Positions 1-7,107 are shown, counted from the first letter of the stretch. The stretch is 64,000 nucleotides of DNA from Actinoplanes oblitus (GCF_030252345.1 NZ_CP126980.1:5905501-5969500); one strand, 5' to 3'. Notes: a model not told the origin generated them from the sequence alone. Made by a program: numbers and translations.

Positions 1-666
1 GGCGGTTGTCGCCGCCACGGTCGCCGCCGCGGCCCAGGCGAGCAGGATCGCCGGCATCACCAGGGCGGTCCGGCCGCCGTCGGCGATCAGCGACACCGCC
101 ACCGGATGGCTCGACGGCGGCGCGACCACCCCCACCCCGAGCAGGGCCGTGGCCGGCTGGCAGAGGAATGCCGCAACGACGGCGAGCAGTGCCCGTCGCC
201 GCGTCAGCCCGACGATCGCCGCCCCGATCAGCGCCCACAACGGGAAACAGACCACGCTCGCCAGCAGGCACCAGCGCACCGCGGGTTCGGAGAGCATCGT
301 CGGGTCGGGCGCCACGCTGGGGTACCCGTGCGTCCGCAGCTGTCGCAGCCCGGCCGCGATCGCCACCACACCGGTGGCGAGGCCGAGCAGCACTCCGGCC
401 AGGACCGCCCGGGCGACCGCCGCCGGACGGTACGTCCCCGAGCGTGCGACCAGCCAGGCCCCGCCGAGCGCGGCGAGGAACTGCCCGAGCCAGTGACCGG
501 CCGTGTAGACGTGCGCCGCCAGGTCCCGGTGATACTCCAGGCGTTCCGCATCGGACTGCGGATCGTAGTAGGCGAAATACTCCCCGATCGCGACACTCAG
601 CGGCGTCACCAGGGCCGTCCACACGAGCAGTCCTCCGGCGGCCGCCAGCGGAACCCATCGACGCAT
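1..666 (-). CDS. Multipass membrane protein, cut by window start
   Basis: The frame is open from an ATG at 666 (minus strand) to base 1 without a stop, so the C-terminus lies outside the window. The visible 222 residues show about five hydrophobic segments: an N-terminal helix (residues 6-20), then segments near 60, 85-100, 140-160 and 165-185. A periplasmic-looking loop after the first helix contains GEYFAYYDPQSD. No catalytic motif is visible. It is probably an integral membrane protein of unknown function. The coding frame is supported by G/C third positions throughout. The upstream region toward 1023 is divergent from the hydrolase-LuxR gene. Confidence 0.6.
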   Translation of the reverse strand, partial: MRRWVPLAAAGGLLVWTALVTPLSVAIGEYFAYYDPQSDAERLEYHRDLAAHVYTAGHWLGQFLAALGGAWLVARSGTYRPAAVARAVLAGVLLGLATGVVAIAAGLRQLRTHGYPSVAPDPTMLSEPAVRWCLLASVVCFPLWALIGAAIVGLTRRRALLAVVAAFLCQPATALLGVGVVAPPSSHPVAVSLIADGGRTALVMPAILLAWAAAATVAATTA

Positions 667-721
667 GCCGACCAGCCTGCCGCACCGCCACCAGCCGCCG
701 CCACGGCTCCCGGCGGCCTCG

Positions 722-747
722 TGACACCTGACCTGAGGCGGGTGTCA
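722..747. promoter_or_regulatory. Inverted repeat TGACACC-N12-GGTGTCA in divergent intergenic region
   Basis: Perfect 7-bp arms TGACACC (722-728) and GGTGTCA (741-747) lie in the 356-bp region between the membrane protein gene and the hydrolase-LuxR gene. A further TGACACC occurs at 896-902. Position and symmetry suggest an operator, perhaps for the neighbouring LuxR-type protein. This is inference. The rest of 667-1022 shows no convincing gene. Confidence 0.35.
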
Positions 748-1022
748 TCCACGGGAAGGCACCGGCATCGGGACGCAGACGACGTCCGGCCCCAAGACCC
801 CATCGTCACTCTCGACGACTCGCGGCACGGAAGGAGGCGGGCCGCAGGGCGGCCGAGCTGCCCTCGGACGGAAGCACCGTAACCGCGAGCGCAAGTGACA
901 CCATCAGGACAGGCGAGTCGCCTCGCCCTGCTACCGACGGGCTCGGTCGGTGGATCCGGACCTCGCCGATCGCCTGTGGAAGCCGGCCGAGCCGGTGCTC
1001 CGAGGTGTGCCATGCTGGGCGG

Positions 1023-2123
1023 GTGAGGCAGGTGGTCCGGTTCGCCGCCACGCCCGCCGGCCGGGTCGCCTACGCGGTCACCGGCAGCGGGCCTCCCCTG
1101 CTGTGCCTGCCCGGCTGGGTCTCGCACCTCGGCCTGATGTGGGAGGTCCCCGAGCACCGCCGGTTCGTCGAGGCGCTCTCGCGGCACCACACGGTGATCC
1201 GGTTCGACCGGATCGGCTGCGGCCTGTCCGACCGCGAGCGCACCGACTTCAGCCTGGAGTTCGAGCTGGCCACGCTGAAGGCGCTGACCGGGCACCTCGG
1301 GCTGGACCGGTTCGCGCTGTTCGGCACGTGCGAGAGCGGACCGGTGGCGGCGGCCTTCGCGGCCGCGCAGCCGGACACGCTCACCTCGCTGATCCTTTAC
1401 GGGACCTGCGCGCGCGGCAGTGACCTGGCGCCCGGCGACGTCCGGCGGTCGGTGCTCGGCATGGTCCGGGCGCACTGGGGGCTCGGTTCCCGGGTGCTCG
1501 CCGACATCTGGTTCCCGGCGGCGACGCCCGAGCTGAGCGACATGTTCGCCAGGATGCAGCGGGCCGCCGCGACGGCGGAGACGGCGGCGGCGCTGCTGGA
1601 GATGTTCTATCGGTTCGACGTCACCGACGTGCTGCCCGAGGTCCGGGTGCCGACCCTTGTCGCGCACCGCCGGGGCAGCCGGGCGGTGCGCTTCGAGCTG
1701 GGCCGGGAGCTGGCCGCGCTGATCCCGGAGGCCCAACTGGCCGCGCTCGACGGCCGGATGCAGCCGATCTACGCGCAGGACCCGGAGGCCGGCGCCGCCA
1801 CGATCGCCGAGTTCCTGGGCGTGCCCACCACGCCGCTGACTCCCCCGGCGCCCGCCACCACCCCGCTCACTCCATCGCCGACTCCGCCGGCATCCGAGAC
1901 CACACCGCGGGCGGCAGTGGGCACCCGGCCGGGGAGAGTGCCGCTGACCGCCCGGGAGTTCCAGGTCGCCGACCTGATCGCGGACGGCCTCACCAACGCC
2001 GAGATCGGCCGCCAGCTGGGCGTCTCGGCGCGGACCGTCGACGCGCACGTCGAGCACGTCCGCACCAAGCTCGGTGTCCGCGCCCGCGCCCAGATCGCCG
2101 TCTGGGCCCGGCAAAACGCCTAG
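1023..2123 (+). CDS. Alpha/beta hydrolase fused to a LuxR-type DNA-binding domain
   Basis: The protein has 366 residues. The N-terminal ~265 form an alpha/beta-hydrolase fold (PPLLCLPGW oxyanion region, then the nucleophile elbow). A Pro/Thr-rich linker follows (about residues 262-295), then a C-terminal LuxR helix-turn-helix (LTAREFQVADLIADGLTNAE... TVDAHVEHVRTKLGV). At the elbow the sequence is GTCESG, placing Cys103 where Ser is usual. Such fusions are thought to sense a small ligand with the hydrolase fold and regulate nearby genes. I chose the GTG at 1023 because a -10-like CATGCT lies 6 nt upstream (leaderless). A GTG at 1005 is possible. The hotdog/LLM operon follows 47 bp downstream and may be its target. 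Confidence 0.75.
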   Translation: MRQVVRFAATPAGRVAYAVTGSGPPLLCLPGWVSHLGLMWEVPEHRRFVEALSRHHTVIRFDRIGCGLSDRERTDFSLEFELATLKALTGHLGLDRFALFGTCESGPVAAAFAAAQPDTLTSLILYGTCARGSDLAPGDVRRSVLGMVRAHWGLGSRVLADIWFPAATPELSDMFARMQRAAATAETAAALLEMFYRFDVTDVLPEVRVPTLVAHRRGSRAVRFELGRELAALIPEAQLAALDGRMQPIYAQDPEAGAATIAEFLGVPTTPLTPPAPATTPLTPSPTPPASETTPRAAVGTRPGRVPLTAREFQVADLIADGLTNAEIGRQLGVSARTVDAHVEHVRTKLGVRARAQIAVWARQNA

Positions 2124-2170
2124 GTGTTATCGCCGATTCGCACACCGCCGCGCGCGCCTAGCGTCGGCGC

Positions 2171-2902
2171 ATGCCCACTTACGACATCGTCATCGACCCG
2201 GCTTTCCAGGGGCCGCCCGGGTCCGCGCACGGCGGCTACGCCTGCGGCATCCTCGCCGCTCACCTGCCGTCCGACGTGGAGATCACGCTACGCCGCCCGG
2301 TTCCGGTCGGCGCACCCCTGCGGTTGACCGTTCACGATCAAACCCTTGACCTGTACGACGGGAGCGCGCTCCTGGCGGAGGGCCGCACCACACAGGCCGA
2401 TTTCGGTACGCCGGAACCGCCCACGTACGCCGAGGCGCTCGGCGCGAGCGTGGCGTTCCCCGGATTCGGTGCTCACCCGTACCCCGGATGTGTCGGTTGT
2501 GGGACCGCCCGCACCGATCCCACGGCCTTGCGGATCTTCCCCGGGCCGGTCCCGGGCCGCGATCTCGTCGCCGCCGTCTGGCATCCGGCGGAGGTCCGGC
2601 CGCCGCTGCTCTGGGCCGCCCTGGACTGTCCGGGCGGCTGGGCGGCGGCCCACCTCGGGCAGCTCACCGGCCCCGCGGTGCTCGGCCGGATGACCGCCCG
2701 GCTGGCCGCGCCGCTGGTGCCGCAGCCGGCCTACATCGTGGTCGGCTGGCTGGCGGCGGCGCAGGGGCGCAAGGTGATCGCCGGCACCGCCCTGTTCTCC
2801 CGCGACGGCGTCCTGCACGGCGCCGCCCGGCAGACCTGGATCAGGCTCGCCGGGCAGCTGCCGGCTCCCGGTCCGGCCCGGACCGGGGCGCGGGCGGCGT
2901 GA
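2171..2902 (+). CDS. Hotdog-fold protein, thioesterase-like
   Basis: The 243-residue protein has the look of a double-hotdog actinobacterial protein. An N-terminal half carries GSAHGGYACGILA, typical of the hotdog helix region. A CVGCG motif sits mid-protein (about residue 110), and the second half contains LLWAALDCPGGWAA. The family resembles acyl-CoA thioesterases or acyl-binding proteins, but no catalytic residue can be assigned with confidence. The ATG is preceded by TAGCGT at 2159-2164 with a 6-nt gap, suggesting a leaderless transcript. Its TGA overlaps the ATG of the next gene by one base, so the two are translationally coupled. Confidence 0.7.
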   Translation: MPTYDIVIDPAFQGPPGSAHGGYACGILAAHLPSDVEITLRRPVPVGAPLRLTVHDQTLDLYDGSALLAEGRTTQADFGTPEPPTYAEALGASVAFPGFGAHPYPGCVGCGTARTDPTALRIFPGPVPGRDLVAAVWHPAEVRPPLLWAALDCPGGWAAAHLGQLTGPAVLGRMTARLAAPLVPQPAYIVVGWLAAAQGRKVIAGTALFSRDGVLHGAARQTWIRLAGQLPAPGPARTGARAA

Positions 2903-3891
2903 TGCGGCGCGGGATCGGCTTCACGCCGATGGAGGTCCGGCGGGACGTGCTGCTGCGGGCCGCGGCGCTCGCCGACGAGCTGGGGTTCGAGGTGTTCTCG
3001 GTGGCCGAGGGGTGGGGGCTGGACGCGGCGGTGCTGCTGGCCGAGCTGGCCGTCCGAACCCGGCGGATCACGCTGGTCGCGGGGGTGCTGTCGGTGTGGA
3101 GCCGGTCGCCCGGTCAGCTCGCGATGACCGCCGCCACGCTGCACCGGCTGTCCGGCGGCCGGTTCGTCCTGGGCCTGGGGGCCAGCAGCCCGCAGCTGGT
3201 CGAGGGCTGGCACGACGTGCGCTACGCGCGGCCCGCCGCGAAGTTGCGGGAGGTCACCACGCGGGTGCGCGCCCTGCTCGGCGGCGAGCGCGCGACGGTG
3301 TCGGCAGTGCCGGCCGCCCGGCCGTTGCGGCTGGGCCAGCGGCCGGTGCCGGAGCTGCCGATCTGGCTCGCCGCGAGCGGACCACGGACCATCGCGATCG
3401 CCGCGGAGCTCGCCGACGGCTGGTTCCCGCTCTACCTGCGCCGGGATCGGATCCGCGCGTTCGCGCCGGATCGGCCGGTGACCGTGGCGGCCGGACCGTT
3501 CGCTGTCGTCGACCCGGACGTCGCCGTGGCCCGGGAGGCGGTCGCCACCTGTACCGCGACCTACCTGTCGGCGATGGGCGACATCTATCCACGGCTGGTC
3601 GCCTCGCAGGGGCTGGCCGACGAGGTGGACACGGTCCGGTCGACACGGACCGTCCCGCCGGCGCTGCTCGACGAGTTCACCGCCTACGGCCCGGCGAAGG
3701 AGGTCCGGGAGCGGCTCGCCGACTGGGACGCCCTGGCCGGCGTGACGATCGTGGTGCTGCCGCCGGGCCTGCCGTGGCCGCTGATCGAGGCCACCATCCG
3801 GGCCGCCGCACCGGACGCCGGAACCCCCGCGGCGTGCCGAACCTCAGGCGCCGGGGCCGGCTGCCGTGCCGGTGGGGCGGACATGTGCTAG
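2902..3891 (+). CDS. LLM-class flavin/F420-dependent oxidoreductase
   Basis: The 329-residue luciferase-like monooxygenase family protein begins MRRGIGFTPMEVRRDVLLRA. It has the conserved regions of the TIM-barrel fold: LADELGFEVFSVAEGWG, RRITLVAGVLSVWSRSPGQLA, and GGRFVLGLGASSPQLVEGWH. Members use F420 or FMN for hydride transfer to varied substrates. The substrate here is unknown. The start overlaps the stop of the hotdog gene (TGATG), so an acyl or polyketide-type substrate shared by the two is possible but unproven. Confidence 0.8.
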   Translation: MRRGIGFTPMEVRRDVLLRAAALADELGFEVFSVAEGWGLDAAVLLAELAVRTRRITLVAGVLSVWSRSPGQLAMTAATLHRLSGGRFVLGLGASSPQLVEGWHDVRYARPAAKLREVTTRVRALLGGERATVSAVPAARPLRLGQRPVPELPIWLAASGPRTIAIAAELADGWFPLYLRRDRIRAFAPDRPVTVAAGPFAVVDPDVAVAREAVATCTATYLSAMGDIYPRLVASQGLADEVDTVRSTRTVPPALLDEFTAYGPAKEVRERLADWDALAGVTIVVLPPGLPWPLIEATIRAAAPDAGTPAACRTSGAGAGCRAGGADMC

Positions 3892-3900
3892 ACCGGTCCC

Positions 3901-4476
3901 ATGCCGCCGCATCCAGAGTGGACCGGACTCGCCCGCCGGGTCGCGGACCGTGCCGGGCAGGAGGCGGCGTCGCGCGGGCACCGGGCCGTGCGCTCGGAGC
4001 ACTACCTGTTCGCCCTGCTGGACGTGGACCGCACCGCGGGGATCCTGCCGGCGCTGATCCTCGAGGATCTCGACGTGCCGGTCGACCGGCTGCGGCGGCG
4101 GCTCGACGAGGTGCTGCGCACCCGGCTGCCGGACGGATCGGACCTGCCCGGGATGCTGCTCGCCGCCACCGCCGAGGCCGAGTTGCTCGCCAGCGACTAT
4201 CTGGGCGCCGAGCATCTGCTGCTGGGCGTGGCGGTGGTCGGTAACGGCGTCCTGGCCGAGTTCGGCGGCACGCCGGAGCGCATCCGCGACGGGCTCGACC
4301 GGGTCCTGCGGTCCTATGGTGGCGGGCCCCGGCTGGTCACTCCGCCGCCGGAGATCCGGGACCTGGACGAGTTGCGCGCGCCCCGGACGGAGGCGGCGAC
4401 CGGCGAGGTGGAACGGCTACGGGGCGAGGTGCGGCGGCTGACCGAGCTGCTGCGCGCGCACGGCATCGAGCCGTGA
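3901..4476 (+). CDS. Clp N-terminal (R) domain protein
   Basis: The 191-residue protein contains two Clp-N-like repeats (about residues 1-65 and 75-145; for example GHRAVRSEHYLFALL and SDYLGAEHLLLGV). These resemble the substrate/adaptor-binding domain of ClpA/ClpC but without AAA+ modules. The C-terminus (about 160-190) is a short predicted coiled coil, EVERLRGEVRRLTELLRAHG. It could be a stand-alone adaptor or regulator of Clp proteolysis. The gene starts 9 bp after the LLM gene and may be read from the same transcript. Confidence 0.75.
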   Translation: MPPHPEWTGLARRVADRAGQEAASRGHRAVRSEHYLFALLDVDRTAGILPALILEDLDVPVDRLRRRLDEVLRTRLPDGSDLPGMLLAATAEAELLASDYLGAEHLLLGVAVVGNGVLAEFGGTPERIRDGLDRVLRSYGGGPRLVTPPPEIRDLDELRAPRTEAATGEVERLRGEVRRLTELLRAHGIEP

Positions 4477-4541
4477 GAGCGGTGCTCCGGGCGGACCGCC
4501 AGGCGAGCGGAAAACGGGTCGGAGAAAGGAAAGGGGGCTGC

Positions 4542-4547
4542 TAGGGT
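4542..4547 (+). promoter_or_regulatory. Putative -10 box TAGGGT upstream of the 4570 gene
   Basis: TAGGGT matches the actinobacterial TAnnnT -10 pattern. It would place a transcript start near 4554, just ahead of a purine-rich ribosome-binding site (AAAGGGGAA at 4557-4565) and the GTG at 4570. No clear -35 is visible. Confidence 0.35.
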
Positions 4548-4569
4548 TCGCGGCGGAAAGGGGAACACC

Positions 4570-5301
4570 GTGCCCAGACTCAATCAGATAATCGCCGTGG
4601 AGAAGGGCGTCAAGAGCAAGGCGTTCGCCGATCTGAGCGACGCGCACCACGCGGTGCAGAAGACCGCGCCGCTCGCCGGTATCTCGCGGACCTATCAGCC
4701 GAAGGACGAGGAGGGCGAGCAGCTGCCCGCCGAGTCGACCCGGGTGCAGATCAAGGCCGAGGAGATCCTCCGGGATGTGGCGACCACGCTGACCCGGCTC
4801 TTCGACGTGACAGCGACGAAGGACTGGACGAACTGCGTGGCCCGCGCCGATGTGGTCGTCGACGGGCGCACCATCGCCAGTCAGGTGCCGGTGACCTATC
4901 TGCTGTTCCTCGAGAAGCAGCTCGTGGACCTGCACACCTTCGTGAAGAAACTGCCGGTGCTGGACGCCGCCGAGCACTGGGTGCGCGACGATTCCACGGA
5001 CAGCTGGCGGACCGATCCGGTGCGTACCAACCGCACCAAGAAGGTGCCGCGCAACCACGTGAAGGCCGAGGCCACCGAGAAGCACCCGGCGCAGGTCGAG
5101 GTGTATTACGAGGACGTGACCGTCGGTTACTGGACGACGGTGAAGTTCTCCGGGGCGCTGCCGGCCAAGCGGGTCAACGAGATCCTGGACCGGGTGATCG
5201 CCCTGCAGACCGCTGTCAAGTTCGCGCGCGAGGAGGCGAACAACACCGAGGCGACCGACCAGCGGATCGGCGCGGCCGTCTTCGGTTATCTCTTCGGATG
5301 A
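4570..5301 (+). CDS. Conserved actinobacterial protein of unknown function (DUF7873-like)
   Basis: The 243-residue protein starts MPRLNQIIAVEKGVKSKAFA. I recognise the sequence as a strongly conserved actinobacterial family, which I believe is catalogued as DUF7873; that name is from memory. It is charged and soluble, with no signal peptide or membrane segment. It has a lysine-rich N-terminus and conserved stretches such as SRTYQPKDEEGEQLP, VPYL-like VPVTYLLFLEKQLVDLHTF, NHVKAEATEKHPAQVEVYYED and TTVKFSGALPAKRVNEILDR. No enzymatic motif is evident. A good ribosome-binding site precedes the GTG. Downstream lies no gene for nearly 400 bp but a structured non-coding stretch with tRNA-like elements. 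The unusual conservation next to that RNA suggests the two work together (inference). Confidence 0.75.
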   Translation: MPRLNQIIAVEKGVKSKAFADLSDAHHAVQKTAPLAGISRTYQPKDEEGEQLPAESTRVQIKAEEILRDVATTLTRLFDVTATKDWTNCVARADVVVDGRTIASQVPVTYLLFLEKQLVDLHTFVKKLPVLDAAEHWVRDDSTDSWRTDPVRTNRTKKVPRNHVKAEATEKHPAQVEVYYEDVTVGYWTTVKFSGALPAKRVNEILDRVIALQTAVKFAREEANNTEATDQRIGAAVFGYLFG

Positions 5302-5379
5302 CACAGACTCCCCCGTGGGAGCGCGGGGGTGCGCCACAGAAAGGCGCGAAAGCTGACAGCTGAAGCTGAAGCTGATGAC
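5302..5379 (+). ncRNA. Structured leader of the tRNA-like locus
   Basis: This stretch follows the stop codon at 5301. It contains a hairpin GCGCC (5331-5335) / GGCGC (5343-5347) with a 7-nt loop, and a run of AGCTGA hexamers (5351-5356, 5358-5363, 5364-5369, 5370-5375). A ten-base word GCGCGGGGGT (5321-5330) recurs exactly at 5420-5429, where it starts the 5' half of the first tRNA-like element. This segment may therefore be a decayed or alternative 5' half. GCTGAC at 5352-5357 can pair with GTCAGC at 5481-5486, enclosing the first element. Confidence 0.4.
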
Positions 5380-5462
5380 GCCGGTGACAGTGCGGGTTCA
5401 AATCCCGCCTCCCGCATTCGCGCGGGGGTAGCCCAATCTGGCAGAGGCAGCCGGCCTGAGAC
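5380..5462 (+). ncRNA. Circularly permuted tRNA-like element 1
   Basis: The 3' half precedes the 5' half. The 3' half has an anticodon-stem strand GCCGGT (5380-5385), a T arm GCGGG-TTCAAAT-CCCGC (5392-5408), a 3' acceptor strand CTCCCGC (5409-5415) and A5416. A five-base linker TTCGC (5417-5421) leads directly into the 5' half. That half has acceptor GCGGGGG (5422-5428), T8 A9 (5429-5430), a D arm GCC/GGC (5431-5433, 5446-5448) with the loop G-G at 5440-5441, and the anticodon-stem strand GCCGGC (5450-5455). The acceptor strands pair over 7 bp with one G-U. The anticodon-stem strands pair over 6 bp. No CCA is encoded. The anticodon cannot be assigned because the break falls in its loop. Confidence 0.7.
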
Positions 5463-5525
5463 TCAGATTCTCGCTCCAACGTCAGCATTCTCCACTGATC
5501 ACCAGATCGACCGGGCAGGGACGAC

Positions 5526-5605
5526 GACACCGGATGCCGGTTCAACTCCGGCCCGCCACGCTTCGAGTGGCGGTAGTTTAAAGGCAAAACCCGGTGTCCT
5601 GACGA
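5526..5605 (+). ncRNA. Circularly permuted tRNA-like element 2
   Basis: It has the same inverted order as element 1. The 3' half has an anticodon-stem strand GACACCGG (5526-5533), a T arm GCCGG-TTCAACT-CCGGC (5536-5552), a 3' acceptor CCGCCAC (5553-5559) and G5560. The linker CTTCGA (5561-5566) is followed by the 5' half: acceptor GTGGCGG (5567-5573), T8 A9 (5574-5575), D arm GTTT/AAAC (5576-5579, 5587-5590) with GG in the loop, and anticodon-stem strand CCGGTGTC (5591-5598). The acceptor stem is a perfect 7 bp and the extended anticodon stem a perfect 8 bp. Both differ in sequence from element 1 while keeping the pairing. The 5463-5525 spacer holds a small GATC-ACCA-GATC hairpin (5497-5508). 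Confidence 0.7.
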
Positions 5606-5654
5606 ATGATCCACGCCCTTAAACGTGCTGGTGTGTGCAATTCAGTGGTACTCG
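5606..5654 (+). ncRNA. 3' tail of the tRNA-like locus with a possible decayed D-arm
   Basis: It contains a hairpin CACG (5612-5615) / CGTG (5624-5627). TTCAGTGGTA at 5641-5650 resembles the D-loop region of tRNAs, preceded by GTGTGTGC. No matching T arm or complementary acceptor strand is present, so this is at most a remnant. It ends at the terminator hairpin. Confidence 0.25.
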
Positions 5655-5687
5655 GAGTCCCGGCGGATGGCCATTCCGCCGGGACTC
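5655..5687. terminator. Strong 13-bp hairpin between convergent transcription units
   Basis: Perfect 13-bp arms (5655-5667 and 5675-5687) with a 7-nt loop. There is no T tract, as is common in actinobacteria. It lies between the tRNA-like locus and the 3' end of the minus-strand VOC gene and can serve both directions. Confidence 0.75.
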
Positions 5688-5694
5688 GCCACAT

Positions 5695-6054
5695 CTACGC
5701 GAACCGTGCCCGGGCGGCCGGGGTGACCGGGGTGAAGACGTTCACCAGGTGGCCGGCCGGGTCACGCAGCAGCATCGACCGGTTACCCCACGGCATGGTG
5801 GTGGGCGGCATGAGCAGGCCCTCCCGGTGCTCGACGGCGTCGACGTCGGCCACCAGGAACTCCAGGATCTTCTCGTCCGGCTCGACGAAGGCCGGCACGG
5901 TGCCGGCTCCGGCGATGGCGAGCCGGGCGGCCCCGGTGCCGAGCTCGGCGAACTCGGGGGTGAGGCGGGTGGCCTCGATGCCGGTGAGCCGCTCGTAGAA
6001 GCCGATCAGCAGGTTGACGTCGGTGGTGATCACGCGGGTGGAGACGAAGTTCAT
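5695..6054 (-). CDS. VOC (glyoxalase/bleomycin-resistance) family protein
   Basis: The 119-residue single-domain VOC protein starts MNFVSTRVITTDVNLLIGFYERLTG and ends with RDPAGHLVNVFTPV, the typical final strand with the metal-ligand region. The fold binds small molecules or catalyses metal-dependent isomerisation/dioxygenation. The substrate is unknown. The ATG is preceded on the minus strand by TAGCGT (complement at 6062-6067) with a 7-nt gap, a leaderless arrangement. It is divergent from the WYL regulator, which probably controls it. Confidence 0.75.
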   Translation of the reverse strand: MNFVSTRVITTDVNLLIGFYERLTGIEATRLTPEFAELGTGAARLAIAGAGTVPAFVEPDEKILEFLVADVDAVEHREGLLMPPTTMPWGNRSMLLRDPAGHLVNVFTPVTPAARARFA

Positions 6055-6108
6055 GCGGTGCACGCTAGAAGCGATACCGGACAGGATCCGCCCGGTATTT
6101 TGGCCGAT

Positions 6109-7107
6109 GTGACCAGGCCTACCGCTCGCGTGCTGACCCTGCTGGAGCTGCTGCAGTCCGGCGGGCTCCGGACCGTCGGCGATCTGGCGTCCCGGCTCGG
6201 CGTCGACGAGCGGACCGTCCGGCGGTACGCGGCGCATCTGATCGACCTGGACATCCCGGTGGAGGCGGTCCGCGGCCGCCACGGCGGATATCGTCTGGCC
6301 CGCGGCCACCGGCTGCCGCCGCTGATGCTCTCCGACGACGAGGCCCTCGCCGTCCTGCTCGGCCTGACCAGCCAGGCCGGTGGCACCGCCGGCGAGACCG
6401 CGGCCGCCAAGCTGCGGCGGGTGCTGCCGGTCCGGCTGGCCCGGCGACTCGACGCGGTGCCGGCGTCGCTCGCCTTCACCGGCCCGCGGCCGGCCGCGCC
6501 GGACGGGGCCGTCCTGCTGCCGCTGGCCGCCGCGGTCCGCGACCGCCAGCCGGTCCGGCTGACCTACGCCGATCGCGGCGAGCGGATCTTCCACCCGTAC
6601 GGCCTGGTCGTCCACTCCGGCCGGTGGTATGCGGTCGGCCTCGACCCGGCCGCCGCCGAGGAGCGCACGCTGCGCCTGGACCGGATCGCCGACGTGCGTG
6701 GCCTGCCCGGCACGTTCGACAGGCCGGCCGAGGTGGACCCGGTCGATCGCCTGCTGACCGGTTTCGCCACCGCGGCCTACCGCCACCGGGTCCGGCTGCG
6801 GATCCGGGCCACCGTGGCGGAGATCCGCGCGGCCTTCCCGGCCGGCGTGGCCGTCATCCACGAGGAGACCGCGCCCTGGCTCCGGGTCGAGCTGCGCGCG
6901 GAGAACCTGGACTGGATCCCCGCGCGGCTGGCCGGTGTGGATCGCCCGTTCGTCGTCGATCATCCGGCCGAGCTGCGTGACCTGGTCGTCGCCCTCGCCG
7001 ACCGGCTGGCGGTCAGCGCACGACGGTCAGCTGCCGAGGCCGAGCCGGTACCGGGGCCGGGAGGTACCGCGGATCGGCCGGAGCACGACGCAGGCCCAGG
7101 TAGGTGA
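6109..7107 (+). CDS. YafY-type HTH/WYL transcriptional regulator
   Basis: The 332-residue protein has an N-terminal winged HTH (ARVLTLLELLQSGGLRTVGDLASRLGVDERTVRRYAAHL, residues 6-45) and a WYL domain (about 140-215, with the YGLVVHSGRWYAVG motif) plus a C-terminal WCX-like extension. WYL domains bind nucleic acid or nucleotide ligands and control the HTH. The GTG at 6109 lies 7 nt after TATTTT (6096-6101), a probable leaderless start. It is divergent from the VOC gene. The last 95 bp overlap tail-to-tail with the next minus-strand gene. Confidence 0.75.
   Translation: MTRPTARVLTLLELLQSGGLRTVGDLASRLGVDERTVRRYAAHLIDLDIPVEAVRGRHGGYRLARGHRLPPLMLSDDEALAVLLGLTSQAGGTAGETAAAKLRRVLPVRLARRLDAVPASLAFTGPRPAAPDGAVLLPLAAAVRDRQPVRLTYADRGERIFHPYGLVVHSGRWYAVGLDPAAAEERTLRLDRIADVRGLPGTFDRPAEVDPVDRLLTGFATAAYRHRVRLRIRATVAEIRAAFPAGVAVIHEETAPWLRVELRAENLDWIPARLAGVDRPFVVDHPAELRDLVVALADRLAVSARRSAAEAEPVPGPGGTADRPEHDAGPGR

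Noticed and set aside
5351..5375. AGCTGA repeats as a CRISPR or microsatellite array
   Set aside because: Units are six bases, four copies, no spacers; more likely part of the RNA leader.
5323..5416. Normal-order tRNA using GCGGGGG at 5323-5329 with the T arm at 5392-5408
   Set aside because: The acceptor pairs, but the D-loop lacks the conserved GG and there is no anticodon arm between 5348 and 5391. The permuted reading explains both elements.
5372..5459. Box C/D-like words (TGATGA, CTGA)
   Set aside because: C/D RNAs are not known in bacteria, and the second element has CGACGA instead, so the match to box C is not kept.
5348..5605. Hammerhead ribozyme core words (CTGATGA at 5372, CTGACGA at 5599, GAAA at 5348)
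   Set aside because: No NUH cleavage site with matching stems I and III could be placed around either core.
5631..5650. Third tRNA 5' half (GTGTGTGC...TTCAGTGGTA)
   Set aside because: No T arm and no complementary acceptor strand were found nearby; kept only as a possible remnant.
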